A DNA stretch of 64,000 nt from Hyphomicrobium_A sp963759735 (lineage in GTDB: Bacteria; Pseudomonadota; Alphaproteobacteria; Rhizobiales; Hyphomicrobiaceae). Below, in pieces: positions 1 through 9,633 of the stretch; the first letter of the stretch is position 1, and each line of letters starts with the position of its first letter. A program made the position numbers and the translations under genes. The stretch covers positions 39,494-103,493 of the forward strand of contig CAVXAF010000006.1 in NCBI GenBank assembly GCA_963759735.1. The letters run 5' to 3'. Under the pieces are notes generated by a model. That model was not told the origin of the DNA and searched no databases. It was given only the letters and a program-made list of their open reading frames with translations.

Positions 1-1
1 A

Positions 2-856
2 TTGGGCGTGCGGGAGGAGCCATGCCGGCCGCTCATCGAGCCGCCCGCTCTCTACGTGCAGCGCTCCTGGCCCGACCCGCTCGTCACCGCCGAGCAACTC
101 CTCGCCGAGACGGCGGTGTTGGCGCAAGAGCTGTGCGCGCACCTTGCCGCGCGCGGGCTCGGTGCCCGCCGCCTGAGCCTGTCGCTCTATCGCGCCGACG
201 GCAGCGTCGCGGAAGCGCGCGCCGGATTGAGCGCGCCCTCTTGGGTGCCCGCGCACATGACGGCGCTGCTGGGCGATAAGCTGGCAGCGCTCGATGCCGG
301 TTTCGGCGTCGACATGATGGTGCTGGCGGCGGTGCAGGCGGAAAAGCCGTCCGGCCAGCAGGGCGCGCTGGCTCCGCGCTTGCAGGGTGGCGTGCGCAAC
401 GAGGCCGGCGAACTCATCGATCGTCTCGCTAACCGCCTCGGCGCGCCGCGCGTCACGCGGTTGGCCGCGCGCGCCAGCCATATTCCCGAGCGTGCCGAGG
501 CGCACGTCGCAGCGTTGGCGAAGCCTCAGGAGATGGCGTGGCCGCTGCCGCGCGGTCCCGCGCCGCCATCGCTGCTGCTGGCGCACCCAGAGCCGATCCG
601 CGTCGTCGCCGAGGTGCCGGAAGGGCCGCCGGCGCGCTTCACCTGGCGCCGCGTCGAGCACCGCATCGTCAAGGCGCAAGGCCCGCAACGCGTCGCGCCC
701 GAGTGGTGGGACGAGATCGCCACCAAGAAGAGCGGCACGCGCGATTACTACCGTGTCGAGGACGACGGCGGTGCCGGCTACTGGGTATTCCGCGAGGGCC
801 TTTACGGGCGCGAAGAGGAAACGCCGCGCTGGTTCATGCATGGTCTGTTCGGGTAG
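2..856 (+). CDS. imuB: ImuB-type Y-family polymerase-like protein, 3' part only
   Basis: Partial gene: the frame is open through the left edge of the window, so the N-terminal polymerase domains are missing. The 284 visible residues match the C-terminal part of ImuB, including the tail with the W-F-R-E-G-L-Y-G segment and a final W-F-M-H-G-L-F-G. ImuB is a catalytically inactive Y-family relative that links ImuA and the beta clamp to the error-prone polymerase DnaE2 in SOS mutagenesis (family knowledge). Its stop lies four bases before the dnaE2 start, the usual order of the imuA-imuB-dnaE2 cassette. The assignment rests largely on this context plus the characteristic C-terminus. Confidence 0.85.
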   Translation: MGVREEPCRPLIEPPALYVQRSWPDPLVTAEQLLAETAVLAQELCAHLAARGLGARRLSLSLYRADGSVAEARAGLSAPSWVPAHMTALLGDKLAALDAGFGVDMMVLAAVQAEKPSGQQGALAPRLQGGVRNEAGELIDRLANRLGAPRVTRLAARASHIPERAEAHVAALAKPQEMAWPLPRGPAPPSLLLAHPEPIRVVAEVPEGPPARFTWRRVEHRIVKAQGPQRVAPEWWDEIATKKSGTRDYYRVEDDGGAGYWVFREGLYGREEETPRWFMHGLFG

Positions 857-860
857 GCGC

Positions 861-3800
861 ATGCGCAAGCGACCCGACGCGCCGCGTTATGCCGAGCTGC
901 AGGTGACGACCAATTTCTCGTTCCTGCGCGGGGCCTCGCACGGCGAGGAGCTGGTCGCGCAGGCGCATGCCCTGGGGATAGCGGCGCTCGCCATCACCGA
1001 CCGCAACACGCTGGCCGGCGTCGTGCGCGCGCATATCGAGGCCAAGGCGCTGGGCCTCAAGCTGATCGTTGGCGCGCGGCTCGACCTGCAGGATGCGCCG
1101 AGCCTTTTGTGCCTGCCACGCGACCGCGCTGCCTACGGGCGGCTGTCGCGGCTTTTGTCGTTGGGGCAGAGGCGCGCCCGCAAGGGCGAATGCACGCTCT
1201 TTCTGGAAGACGTCGCCGAGCATGCCGAAGGGCAGATTTTCATTGCGCTGGCGCCGGAGCCTTGGGACTGGCGCGAGGGCGCCGCGGATGCCCCCGAGAC
1301 GGCGGCGCCACGCACGGCCGACATCATCCCTTTCGTGCGCCGTGACGAGGGCAAAGCGAAAGAAGCTTGCGTTCCCGCAGTTCCAAATGAGTGTCCCGCG
1401 CCCGCGGGGACGCGCAGATCATTCGAAGCCGAGTTGCGGCGCGTAAAGGCGGCGCTGGGCGACAGCGCACTCTATCTCGCCGCCAGCTTCATCTATCGCG
1501 GCGATGACCGGGCGCGCCTCTCAGCGCTCGGCGCCATGGCGCGCCGCTGCGCCACCCCGCTCGTCGCCACCGGCGATGTGCTCTACCACGCCCACCATCG
1601 CCGCCCGCTTGCAGGACGTGCTCTCCTGCGTGCGCGAGAAGACGACGATCGGCGAAGCCGGACTCAAACTCGAGGCCAACGCCGAGCGGCACCTGAAGCA
1701 GCCGGCGGAAATGGCGCGGCTGTTTCGCGGTCACGAAGATGCGCTGGCGCGCACCATGGAGATCGCCGCCGCCTGCTCCTTCAATCTCGATCAGCTCGTC
1801 TACGAATACCCCGACGAGCCGACGCCGCCCGGCAAGACCCCGCAAGGTTATCTGGAGGAGCTCGCTTGGGAGGGCGCCGCCTGGCGCTTTCCCGATGGCA
1901 TTCCCGAGAAAGTCCACGCGCTGATCGTGCGCGAACTGCAACTGATCGAGCAGCTCAATTACGCGCAATACTTCCTCACCGTGCGCGACATCGTGCACTT
2001 CGCGCGCACTCAAGGCATCCTCTGCCAGGGGCGCGGCTCGGCCGCCAACTCCGTCGTCTGCTACTGTCTGGCCATCACCTCGGTCGATCCCGACCGAGAT
2101 CGACGTGCTGTTCGATCGTTTCGTATCGCCCGAACGCCGCGAGCCGCCCGACATCGACGTCGATTTCGAGCACGAGCGGCGCGAGGAGGTGATCCAGTAC
2201 ATTTATCAGCGCTATGGCCGCGACCGCGCCGGCATCGCCGCCACGGTGATCAGCTATCGCGCCCGCTCGGCCGTGCGCGACGTCGGCAAGGCGATGGGGC
2301 TTTCGGAGGATACGGTCGCCGCACTCGCCGGCATGGTGTGGGGAACGGCCGGCAGCGCGGTGCCTGAAAAGCACGTGCGCGCCGCGGGACTCGATCCGAC
2401 CGACCCGCTGCTGGGGAGCGTGCTCGAACTGGCGCACGAGCTGATCGGCTTTCCGCGCCACCTGTCGCAGCACGTCGGCGGCTTCGTGCTGACGCGCGGG
2501 CCGCTCATCGAGGTCGTGCCGGTCGGCAATGCGGCGATGGAGGATCGCACCTTCATCGAGTGGGACAAGGACGACATCGCCGCTCTCGGCCTGCTCAAGG
2601 TCGACGTGCTGGCGCTCGGCATGCTCACCTGCATCCGCCGCGCCTTCGATCTCATCGAGCTGCACGAAGGCAAGGCGCTGAACCTCGCCTCCGTCCCGCG
2701 CGAGGACGGCGCCGTCTACGACATGCTGTGCCGCGCCGATTCCCTCGGCGTCTTCCAGGTGGAAAGCCGCGCGCAGATGAACATGCTGCCGCGCCTCAAG
2801 CCGCGCTGCTTCTACGACCTCGTCATCGAGGTGGCGATCGTGCGGCCGGGACCCATCCAGGGCGACATGGTGCACCCCTACCTGCGTCGCCGCGACGGCG
2901 TGGAGAAGGAGTACTATCCTTCGCCGGCGCCCGAGCATGGCCCCAAGGACGAGCTGCGCAACATCCTCGGCAAGACCAAGGGCGTGCCGCTGTTCCAGGA
3001 GCAGGCGATGCGCATCGCGCAGGTCGCCGCCAAGTTCTCCGACGCCGAGGTCAACGAGCTGCGCAAGGCGATGGCGACCTTCCGCCGTCGCGGCACCATC
3101 GGCAACCTGGAGGAAAGGATGGTCTCGCGCATGGCGGAGCGCGGTTACGACAAGGATTTCGCGCAGCGCTGCTTCAACCAGATCAAGGGTTTTGGCGAAT
3201 ACGGATTTCCCGAGAGCCACGCGGCGAGCTTTGCGCGCCTTGTCTATGTCTCGGCGTGGATCAAGTGCCACCACCCGGCGGCGTTCGCCGCAGCGCTGCT
3301 CAACTCGCAGCCGATGGGCTTTTACGCGCCGGCGCAGATCGTTCGCGATGCGTGCGAGCACGGCGTTGAAGCACGCGCGGTCGATGTCAATCTCTCCGAC
3401 TGGGACTGCACGCTGGAAGAAGGCGGCGCCGACGGGCGCCCGGCGTTGCGCATCGGCCTGCGCCAGATCGACGGCTTGCAGGAGGAGGAGGCCGGCAAGC
3501 TCGTCGCCGCCCGTACGGCCGGTCTGACGCCGTCCGCGGAAAAGTATCGCGACGTGCACGATCTGTGGGCGCGGGCGCGGCTGCGTCTCATCACGCTCGA
3601 GAAACTCGCCGCGGCGGACGCCTTCCGCTCCATCCCAGCGGGGCCTGGCTTCGCCAAGACGGGCCTCGACCGTCGGCAAGCGCTGTGGGAGGTCAAGGCA
3701 CTGGGCGCGGCCGAGCCGTTGCCGCTGTTCACTTGGAGCGAGACGCGCGAAGCCGCGGCCGAGCCGCTTGTTGAACTGCCGCAGATGCCCCTCTCCGAGC

Positions 3801-4357
3801 ACGTCGTCAACGACTACCAGACGCTGCGTCTGTCGCTGAAGGCACATCCCATGCACTTCTTGCGCGCGCGCTTTGCCGCCCGCCGCGTCCTAGCCTGCGA
3901 CGAGCTGCGCGGGGTGAAGGACGGCGCCAACGTCGCGGTGGCCGGTGTCGTCCTGGTGCGCCAGCGTCCCGGCTCGGCCAAGGGCGTCGTGTTCATGACC
4001 ATCGAGGACGAAACGGGCGTCGCCAATGCGGTGGTGTGGGCGAAGACCCTCGAGCGCTTCCGCAAGGAGGTGATGGGCGCGCGCCTCATCGTCGTGCACG
4101 GGCGTGTGCAGCGGCACGAGGACATCATCCATGTCGTCGCGGCACGGCTGGAGGATCGCAGCGACATGCTGGCGCTATTGTCGGAGGAGGGCGCGACGAT
4201 GAAGGTTCCAATCGCCAATGCCGACGAGGTGCTGCGTCCAGATCCTGGCTCCGCCAGAGGTTCCGATCCCGGCTCGGCGCGCTCGCCCGCGCACCCGCGC
4301 TGGGCCGGACACCCGCGCGAAACGCGCATCATCCCCAAGTCGCGCGATTTTCACTGA
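861..4357 (+). pseudogene. dnaE2: Error-prone DNA polymerase DnaE2 (ImuC), two frameshifts
   Basis: Alpha subunit-like C-family polymerase for SOS translesion synthesis. The N-terminal PHP domain starts at 861 (Y-A-E-L-Q-V-T-T-N-F-S-F-L-R-G). Palm and fingers follow, with the conserved P-P-D-I-D-V-D-F-E-H-E-R-R-E-E-V stretch near 2150 and a C-terminal OB domain. The reading frame is broken twice. Near 1609-1610 an extra base interrupts the expected R-P-L-Q-D-V-L. Near 2089-2091 an extra base interrupts the expected S-V-D-P-T-E-I-D-V-L-F. Both are single-base insertions, so they do not compensate each other. All sequence either side is well conserved, which favours recent loss or sequencing error. 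The stop overlaps the end of the convergent cupin gene. Confidence 0.9.
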
Positions 4358-4806
4358 GGGGGCGGCGGCGTCGCCAGCATCTCGGTGTTGGGCACCCCAT
4401 CGGCACCGATGAACACCGCGAGGATGCGCGCCGGCACGGTGCCGGTGTTGCGTCCATTGTGCGGCCAGTCGATTGCCTCGACGATGGCCTCGCCCTGCCG
4501 ATAGACGCGCGTGCCCTTGCTGCCGTAATCGACGCTCACCTCGCCTTCGAGCATGTAGCCGAACATCGGCACGTCGTGGCGATGCCAGCCGGTCGCTTCG
4601 CCTGGCAGCATAGTGACGATGGCCGAGACGATTTTCGCCGCCCCCTGCGTGGGATAGACGATGGGCTGCGCAATGACCGTCTGCCCGGTATCGAGCAGCG
4701 CTGCGACGCTCTCGCGCGTGACGCCGCGGTCGGCGCCGGCAACCAGCAGGCCGGCGCCCAAGAGCAGCACCGGCAGTGGCCAAATGAACGATCGGGCGCT
4801 CAGCAT
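4351..4806 (-). CDS. Exported cupin-domain protein
   Basis: 151 residues. The first ~27 form a signal peptide or membrane anchor (M-L-S-A-R-S-F-I-W-P-L-P-V-L-L-L-G-A-G-L). The rest is a single small cupin barrel: G-W-H-R-H-D-V-P carries the two-histidine metal motif, followed by G-Y-M-L-E-G-E-V-S-V-D-Y-G. Small periplasmic cupins of this kind bind a metal, but their substrates are generally unknown, and I cannot assign a reaction. A longer upstream in-frame start is open but would overlap the divergent ggt gene, so the start just before the hydrophobic segment was chosen. Its last codons overlap the dnaE2 stop by a few bases in convergent orientation. Confidence 0.8.
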   Translation of the reverse strand: MLSARSFIWPLPVLLLGAGLLVAGADRGVTRESVAALLDTGQTVIAQPIVYPTQGAAKIVSAIVTMLPGEATGWHRHDVPMFGYMLEGEVSVDYGSKGTRVYRQGEAIVEAIDWPHNGRNTGTVPARILAVFIGADGVPNTEMLATPPPPQ

Positions 4807-4885
4807 CGCGTGTTCCTTCAAGCCCATTGTGCTTCGCGGCATGATGGCCGAAGTTGATGAACAACTCACGCCTCGCCCGGTGGCC

Positions 4886-6646
4886 ATGCTCCCACGCCAG
4901 CTCCTACGCTTTGCCGCGCCGCTTCTGGCGATCCTGGTGGTCGCGCCCGCGCAGGCGCAGTTGCTCGATCCGCGTAGCGCGCCCGAGGCGGCCACAGGCT
5001 TCCAGTCGCATGAGCTGGCGACGGCGAACCGCCACATGGTGTCGGCCGCCAATCAACTCGCCGCCGACGCCGGGCGACAGATGCTGCGCGCCGGCGGCTC
5101 AGCCATCGATGCCGCCATCGCCACGCAGCTCGTCTTGAACCTCGTCGAGCCGCAGTCGAGCGGAATCGGTGGCGGCGCGTTCATCCTCCATTGGGACAAG
5201 GGCAAGAGCGAGCTGAAAGTTTACGACGGTCGAGAAACGGCGCCGGCGTCGGCGCGGCCCGACCGCTTTCTCGTCGGCGGCAAGCCGATGCCTTTTGGCG
5301 AAGCCGTCCTGTCCGGGCTGAGCATCGGCGTGCCGGGGCTCGTGCGTCTCATGGAAGATGTGCACAAGCAGCACGGCAAGCTGCCGTGGGCGCAGCTGTT
5401 CGAGCCGGCCATCCGCATCGCCGACGACGGCTTTGAGATTTCGCAGCGCCTGCATTTTCTGTTGCGCCTCGATGGCCCCGACAGCTTCGTGCCGGCGGCG
5501 CGCCGCTACTTCTTCACCGACGGGGGCAGCGCATTGCCTATCGGCCACCGCCTCAAGAACCCCGAGTTTGCCAGGACCCTGCGCGCCATCGCTGCGGGCG
5601 GCTCGCCCGCGTTTTATGAAGGAGCCATCGCGCAGGCGATCGTCGACGCCGTGGCCGCTGCCCCGACCGCGCCCGGCGGCATGACCCTCGTTGATCTCAA
5701 GGCCTACGCGGTGAAAGAGCGGGCGCCGCTGTGCATCGCGTATCGCGCCCACGAGGTGTGCGGCGTGGGGCCGCCATCATCCGGCGCCCTCACCGTGGCG
5801 CAGACCTTGAAGCTCATCGAGCCGTTCGACATCGGCACGACGCCCGGCGCGGCACTCAATGCCCGCGCCGTGCATCTCATCGCCGAAGCGCAAAAGCTCG
5901 CCTACGCCGACCGCAACCGTTACATTGCCGATCCCGATTTCGTGTCCATTCCCGATGGTCTGCTCGACGACGCGTATATCGGCCAGCGCCGGGCGCTGAT
6001 CGACATGAATGCCGCGGCCGACAAACCGAAGGCGGGCGTGCCGCCGGGACTGAAACGCCAATCGTTCGGGGTCGATGCGACGGTCGAGCGCTCCGGCACC
6101 AGTCATATCTCCATCATCGATGGTGAGGGCAACGCGGTGGCGATGACCACGACCATCGAGGGCGGCTTTGGCTCGCACAACTGGGCGGCGGGCTTCCTGC
6201 TCAACAACGAGCTGACGGATTTCTCCTTCCTGCCCGTGGATGCTGCCGGGCAGCCGATCGCCAACGCCGTGGGCCCGGGCAAGCGCCCACGCTCGTCGAT
6301 GGCGCCGACCATCGTGTTCGACAAGGGCCGCAACGTTGAAGCGGTGCTCGGCTCGCCAGGCGGCTCGCGCATCATCCTCTATGTCCTGAAGACGCTCATC
6401 GCCATGCTCGACTGGCGCCTCGATGCCCAGCAGGCGGCCGACCTCACAAACTTCGGCAGCCAGGGAAGCGGTCTGGAAATCGAACTCGACTGGCCGCTGG
6501 TGCCGCTGGCGCTGACCCTCAAGCCGCTTGGCCATCGCATCGTGCCCGCGCTGATGAATTCGGGGGTGCACATCGTCGCGCGCCGCGACGGCCGGCTCGA
6601 GGGCGCGGCCGACGCGCGCCGCGAAGGCGCCGCGCTCGGCGACTGA
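4886..6646 (+). CDS. ggt: Gamma-glutamyltransferase (glutathione hydrolase), exported
   Basis: Periplasmic Ntn-hydrolase that transfers or hydrolyses the gamma-glutamyl group of glutathione. A signal peptide (M-L-P-R-Q-L-L-R-F-A-A-P-L-L-A-I-L-V-V-A, then P-A-Q-A-Q) leads into the large subunit. A-A-N-Q-L-A-A-D-A-G and G-G-S-A-I-D-A-A-I-A are typical of the family. The autocleavage threonine lies in E-R-S-G-T-S-H-I-S-I, and G-S-P-G-G-S-R-I near the C-terminus is the conserved small-subunit motif. The length (586 aa) is normal. An ATG at 4841 is also in frame but adds an acidic leader before the signal peptide, so 4886 is preferred. Divergent from the cupin gene. Confidence 0.92.
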   Translation: MLPRQLLRFAAPLLAILVVAPAQAQLLDPRSAPEAATGFQSHELATANRHMVSAANQLAADAGRQMLRAGGSAIDAAIATQLVLNLVEPQSSGIGGGAFILHWDKGKSELKVYDGRETAPASARPDRFLVGGKPMPFGEAVLSGLSIGVPGLVRLMEDVHKQHGKLPWAQLFEPAIRIADDGFEISQRLHFLLRLDGPDSFVPAARRYFFTDGGSALPIGHRLKNPEFARTLRAIAAGGSPAFYEGAIAQAIVDAVAAAPTAPGGMTLVDLKAYAVKERAPLCIAYRAHEVCGVGPPSSGALTVAQTLKLIEPFDIGTTPGAALNARAVHLIAEAQKLAYADRNRYIADPDFVSIPDGLLDDAYIGQRRALIDMNAAADKPKAGVPPGLKRQSFGVDATVERSGTSHISIIDGEGNAVAMTTTIEGGFGSHNWAAGFLLNNELTDFSFLPVDAAGQPIANAVGPGKRPRSSMAPTIVFDKGRNVEAVLGSPGGSRIILYVLKTLIAMLDWRLDAQQAADLTNFGSQGSGLEIELDWPLVPLALTLKPLGHRIVPALMNSGVHIVARRDGRLEGAADARREGAALGD

Positions 6647-6726
6647 CGAGCGGATTGCGGCGGGGGATTGAGCGCGGCGGCGCAACGTGCGAACCCTATG
6701 GCGTCTCCAACCCCAGCGAATAGTGC

Positions 6727-7739
6727 ATGCCCGCGACCTCGCGTTCGATCACGGTGCTCGGCGCCGGAATCCTCGGCCTTTGGCAAGCGCTGACGCTGGC
6801 CCGCGCCGGCCATCGCGTGCGCCTCATGGAAGCGAGCGACGCCCCGTTCGCCGATGCGGCGAGCCTTTACGGCGGCGTGATGCTCGCGCCCGAGCGCGAG
6901 GCCGAGACGGCGCCGATGATGCTGCGTCAGCTCGGCCGCGAGGGCGTCGCTCTTTGGCGGGGATTTTATCCGCAGCTGAAGACGAACGGCAGCCTCGTCA
7001 TCGCCGGAGCGCGCGATCGGAGCGAACTCGACCGCTTTGCGCGTCGCACGCAGGGCCATCGTCTGCTGGACGCAGCCGAGCTAGGCGCCTGGAGCCCGAT
7101 CTCAAGGAGCGCTTCGCGAGCGCACTATTTTTCCCCGAAGAGGCGCACATGCCGGCGACGGCAGCGCTTGGCTTCATGCTGGGGGAGGTGCAGCGGGCTG
7201 GCGTCGAGCTGGTTTTCGCCGACACGTCGGGCGGCGCCAGCGTCGACGACGAGATGGTGATCGACTGCCGCGGCTTAGCGGCACGCGATGCGCTGCCGGA
7301 CCTGCGCGGGGTCCGCGGCGAGCGTGCGGTGATCCGCACGCGCGAGGTCAGCCTGCAGCGGCCGGTGCAGCTGCTGCATCCGCGACTGCCTTTGTACATC
7401 GTGCCGTGGGACGACGGGCTGTTCATGATCGGCGCTACGCTGATCGAGAGCGAGGATGCGGGGCCGGTGAGCGTGCGTTCGGCACTGGAACTGCTCGGTG
7501 GCGCCTATGCGGTGCATCCAGCCTTCGGGGAGGCGGAGATCGTCGACCTCGGCGTCGGCGTCAGGCCGGCTTTCCCCGACAACGTGCCGCGCGCCGTGGT
7601 GCGCCAGGGGGGAAGCCGCATATTCGTCAACGGGGCATACCGGCACGGCTTTCTGCTGGCGCCGGTTTTGGCGCGCGCCGTCGCGGACTACATAGAGGGC
7701 GGCAGACGGTCGGAGCTGCTCCTCGCGGAAGAGCCATGA
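6727..7739 (+). pseudogene. thiO: Glycine oxidase ThiO, one frameshift
   Basis: FAD-dependent amine oxidase that oxidises glycine to the imine needed for the thiazole ring of thiamin. The N-terminal dinucleotide motif G-A-G-I-L-G-L-W-Q-A is at the start, and the C-terminal half continues to G-A-Y-R-H-G-F-L-L-A-P. The two halves are in different frames: around 7086-7090 a one-base deletion separates A-E-L-G-A from L-E-P-D-L-K-E-R-F. First gene of the thiO-thiS-thiG-thiE cluster. I looked for a TPP riboswitch in the 80 bp upstream and saw none. If the deletion is real the cell would need another source of dehydroglycine; a sequencing error is equally possible. Confidence 0.85.
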
Positions 7740-7827
7740 TTTGGTCCCGGCGGCAGATTGCACTACATGACAGGTATGCAGGCAACCCCTTGCGGTCGTG
7801 GAGAATTGGGGTAGTGGAGAATTTTCA

Positions 7828-8046
7828 GTGGTGTCGCGAACCGAAGTGCTGACGCTAGTCGTCAACGGCGAGCCCGTCATGACGGCGGCGGCGACGCTGG
7901 CCGATCTCCTTGCCGAGCGCGGCCTGACTACGTCGCGTGTTGCCACGGCGCGCAACGGGACGTTCGTTCCCGAAAGCGCGCGCGCTTCGACACCGCTGTT
8001 CTTCGACGATCACATCGAGATCGTGTCGCCACGGCATGGCGGATGA
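7828..8046 (+). CDS. thiS: Sulfur carrier protein ThiS
   Basis: 72-residue ubiquitin-like sulfur carrier ending in the diagnostic Gly-Gly (H-G-G), which is adenylated and converted to a thiocarboxylate that donates sulfur to ThiG. The beta-grasp pattern L-V-V-N-G-E-P and the R-N-G-T-F-V-P segment fit the family. A GTG at 7798 is also in frame, but a GGAGA sequence at 7816-7820 sits seven bases before the GTG at 7828, giving the usual short ThiS, so 7828 is chosen. The gene lies seven bases upstream of thiG. Confidence 0.9.
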   Translation: MVSRTEVLTLVVNGEPVMTAAATLADLLAERGLTTSRVATARNGTFVPESARASTPLFFDDHIEIVSPRHGG

Positions 8047-8053
8047 GTGAACC

Positions 8054-8878
8054 ATGAACGCTCGCGAGCCGACGGCTAAGGCAAACAGTGCGCTCACGCT
8101 CTACGGGGTGGAGTTCGCTTCGCGCATGCTCATTGGCACGGCGCAGTATCCCTCGCCGCACGTACTGGCGAGCGCCGTTGAGGCATCCGGCGCCGGCATC
8201 GTCACCGTATCGTTGCGCCGCGAGCAGGCGCGCGGGCGCACCGGCGAGCGGTTCCTGGAATTGATCGAAGCTCTCGGCGTGCGCGTCCTGCCGAACACCG
8301 CCGGCTGCCACACTGTCAAGGAAGCGGTGACCACCGCGCAGATGGCGCGCGAGGTGTTCGGCACCGACTGGCTGAAGCTTGAAGTCATCGCCAACGACGA
8401 CACGTTGCAGCCCGAGGTGTTCGGGCTCGTCGAGGCAGCAGCCGTGCTCAGCGCCGACGGCTTCAAGGTGCTCCCTTATACGACCGAAGATCTGTCGGTC
8501 GCCGAGCGGCTCCTCGGTGCGGGCTGCCAGGTGCTCATGCCGTGGGGAGCGCCCATCGGCACCGGACGCGGCCTCGCCAACCCTTATGCCTTGCAAAGCC
8601 TGCGCGCCTACTTCCCCGACGTGCCGTTGATCATCGACGCCGGCATCGGTGCGCCTTCGCACGCGGCGCAGGCCATGGAGATGGGCTTTGACGGCGTGCT
8701 GCTCAACACGGCCGTCGCCAAGGCCGGCGATCCTGTGCGCATGGCGCAGGCATTTGCGCACGCCATCGACGCCGGCCGCGCCGCCTACGAGTCTGGTCTG
8801 ATGGGCATGCGCGACATGGCGCAGCCTTCGACGCCGGTCGCCGGCACGCCGTTCTTCGACCTGAAACGCGACCGATGA
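8054..8878 (+). CDS. thiG: Thiazole synthase ThiG
   Basis: 274 aa TIM-barrel enzyme that joins 1-deoxyxylulose 5-phosphate, dehydroglycine and ThiS thiocarboxylate sulfur into the thiazole phosphate of thiamin. The imine-forming lysine is in W-L-K-L-E-V-I-A-N-D. Other family landmarks are L-P-N-T-A-G-C-H, L-M-P-W-G-A-P-I-G-T-G and I-D-A-G-I-G-A-P-S-H. Located between thiS and thiE, with its stop overlapping the thiE start by four bases, so the genes are probably translationally coupled. Confidence 0.96.
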   Translation: MNAREPTAKANSALTLYGVEFASRMLIGTAQYPSPHVLASAVEASGAGIVTVSLRREQARGRTGERFLELIEALGVRVLPNTAGCHTVKEAVTTAQMAREVFGTDWLKLEVIANDDTLQPEVFGLVEAAAVLSADGFKVLPYTTEDLSVAERLLGAGCQVLMPWGAPIGTGRGLANPYALQSLRAYFPDVPLIIDAGIGAPSHAAQAMEMGFDGVLLNTAVAKAGDPVRMAQAFAHAIDAGRAAYESGLMGMRDMAQPSTPVAGTPFFDLKRDR

Positions 8879-9516
8879 GCGCTTTGCGCACTGGGGCACC
8901 CGACGTCTTCTATCCGATCGTGCCCGATGCAACCTGGGTGGCGCGCCTTGCGCCGCTCGGGGTGCGCACGCTGCAACTGCGTCTCAAAGATGCACAGCCG
9001 GCAGAGGTGCGGCGGCAGATCGATGCGAGCCTGTTGCTGACGCGCTCACACGGCTGCCAGCTCATCGTCAACGACCATTGGCGCGAGGCGATCGACGCCG
9101 ACGCCGACTACGTCCATCTCGGCCAGGAAGATCTCGCAGCGGCTGATGTGGCGGCCATCAAGTCGGCCGGGCTGCGCCTGGGCATCTCGACGCACAGCGA
9201 AGACGAACTCGCCACCGCGCTCGCCGCCGATCCCGACTATGTCGCGCTGGGGCCGATCTACGAGACCAAGCTGAAATCCATGCGCTGGGCGCCGCAGGGA
9301 CTGGCGCGCATCGCTGCCTGGAAACAGCTGCTCGGTGGTGTGCCGCTCGTCGCTATCGGCGGCATAACGCCCGAGCGCGCCGACGGCGTGATCGCGGCGG
9401 GCGCCGACAGCGTCGCCGTCATCACCGACTTTATGACAGCGCAAGATCCTGAGGAGCGCATAGAAATGTGGGTCGCATGGGCGGCTGCGCTGCGCCGGCA
9501 GGCTGCTGCAACATAG
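8875..9516 (+). CDS. thiE: Thiamin phosphate synthase ThiE
   Basis: 213 aa TIM-barrel enzyme that couples hydroxymethylpyrimidine diphosphate to thiazole phosphate, giving thiamin phosphate. Recognisable elements are L-Q-L-R-L-K-D near the start, I-V-N-D-H-W-R-E-A, Y-V-H-L-G-Q-E-D-L, G-I-S-T-H-S and V-A-I-G-G-I-T-P-E. It overlaps thiG by an ATGA junction and closes the thi operon. The operon here contains no thiC or thiD. Confidence 0.93.
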   Translation: MSALRTGAPDVFYPIVPDATWVARLAPLGVRTLQLRLKDAQPAEVRRQIDASLLLTRSHGCQLIVNDHWREAIDADADYVHLGQEDLAAADVAAIKSAGLRLGISTHSEDELATALAADPDYVALGPIYETKLKSMRWAPQGLARIAAWKQLLGGVPLVAIGGITPERADGVIAAGADSVAVITDFMTAQDPEERIEMWVAWAAALRRQAAAT

Positions 9517-9633
9517 AAAATTCGCCAACAAAGCCAAACCAGCGCGCTTGCACGGTTGCCCCATGTGCCCTCAAATGCCGGGCGGAGCTGTACAGTTTCG
9601 TTTCGGCGTCGAGTGCAGCTACGCGGATATCGC

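Noticed and set aside
2075..3856. Long minus-strand frame opposite dnaE2
   Set aside because: Arg/Ala/His-rich shadow with no recognisable motif; the plus strand carries the polymerase.
6647..6726. Possible TPP riboswitch ahead of the thi operon
   Set aside because: The CTGAGA and ACC...CTGATC...AGGGA elements of the THI box are absent from the 80-bp gap.
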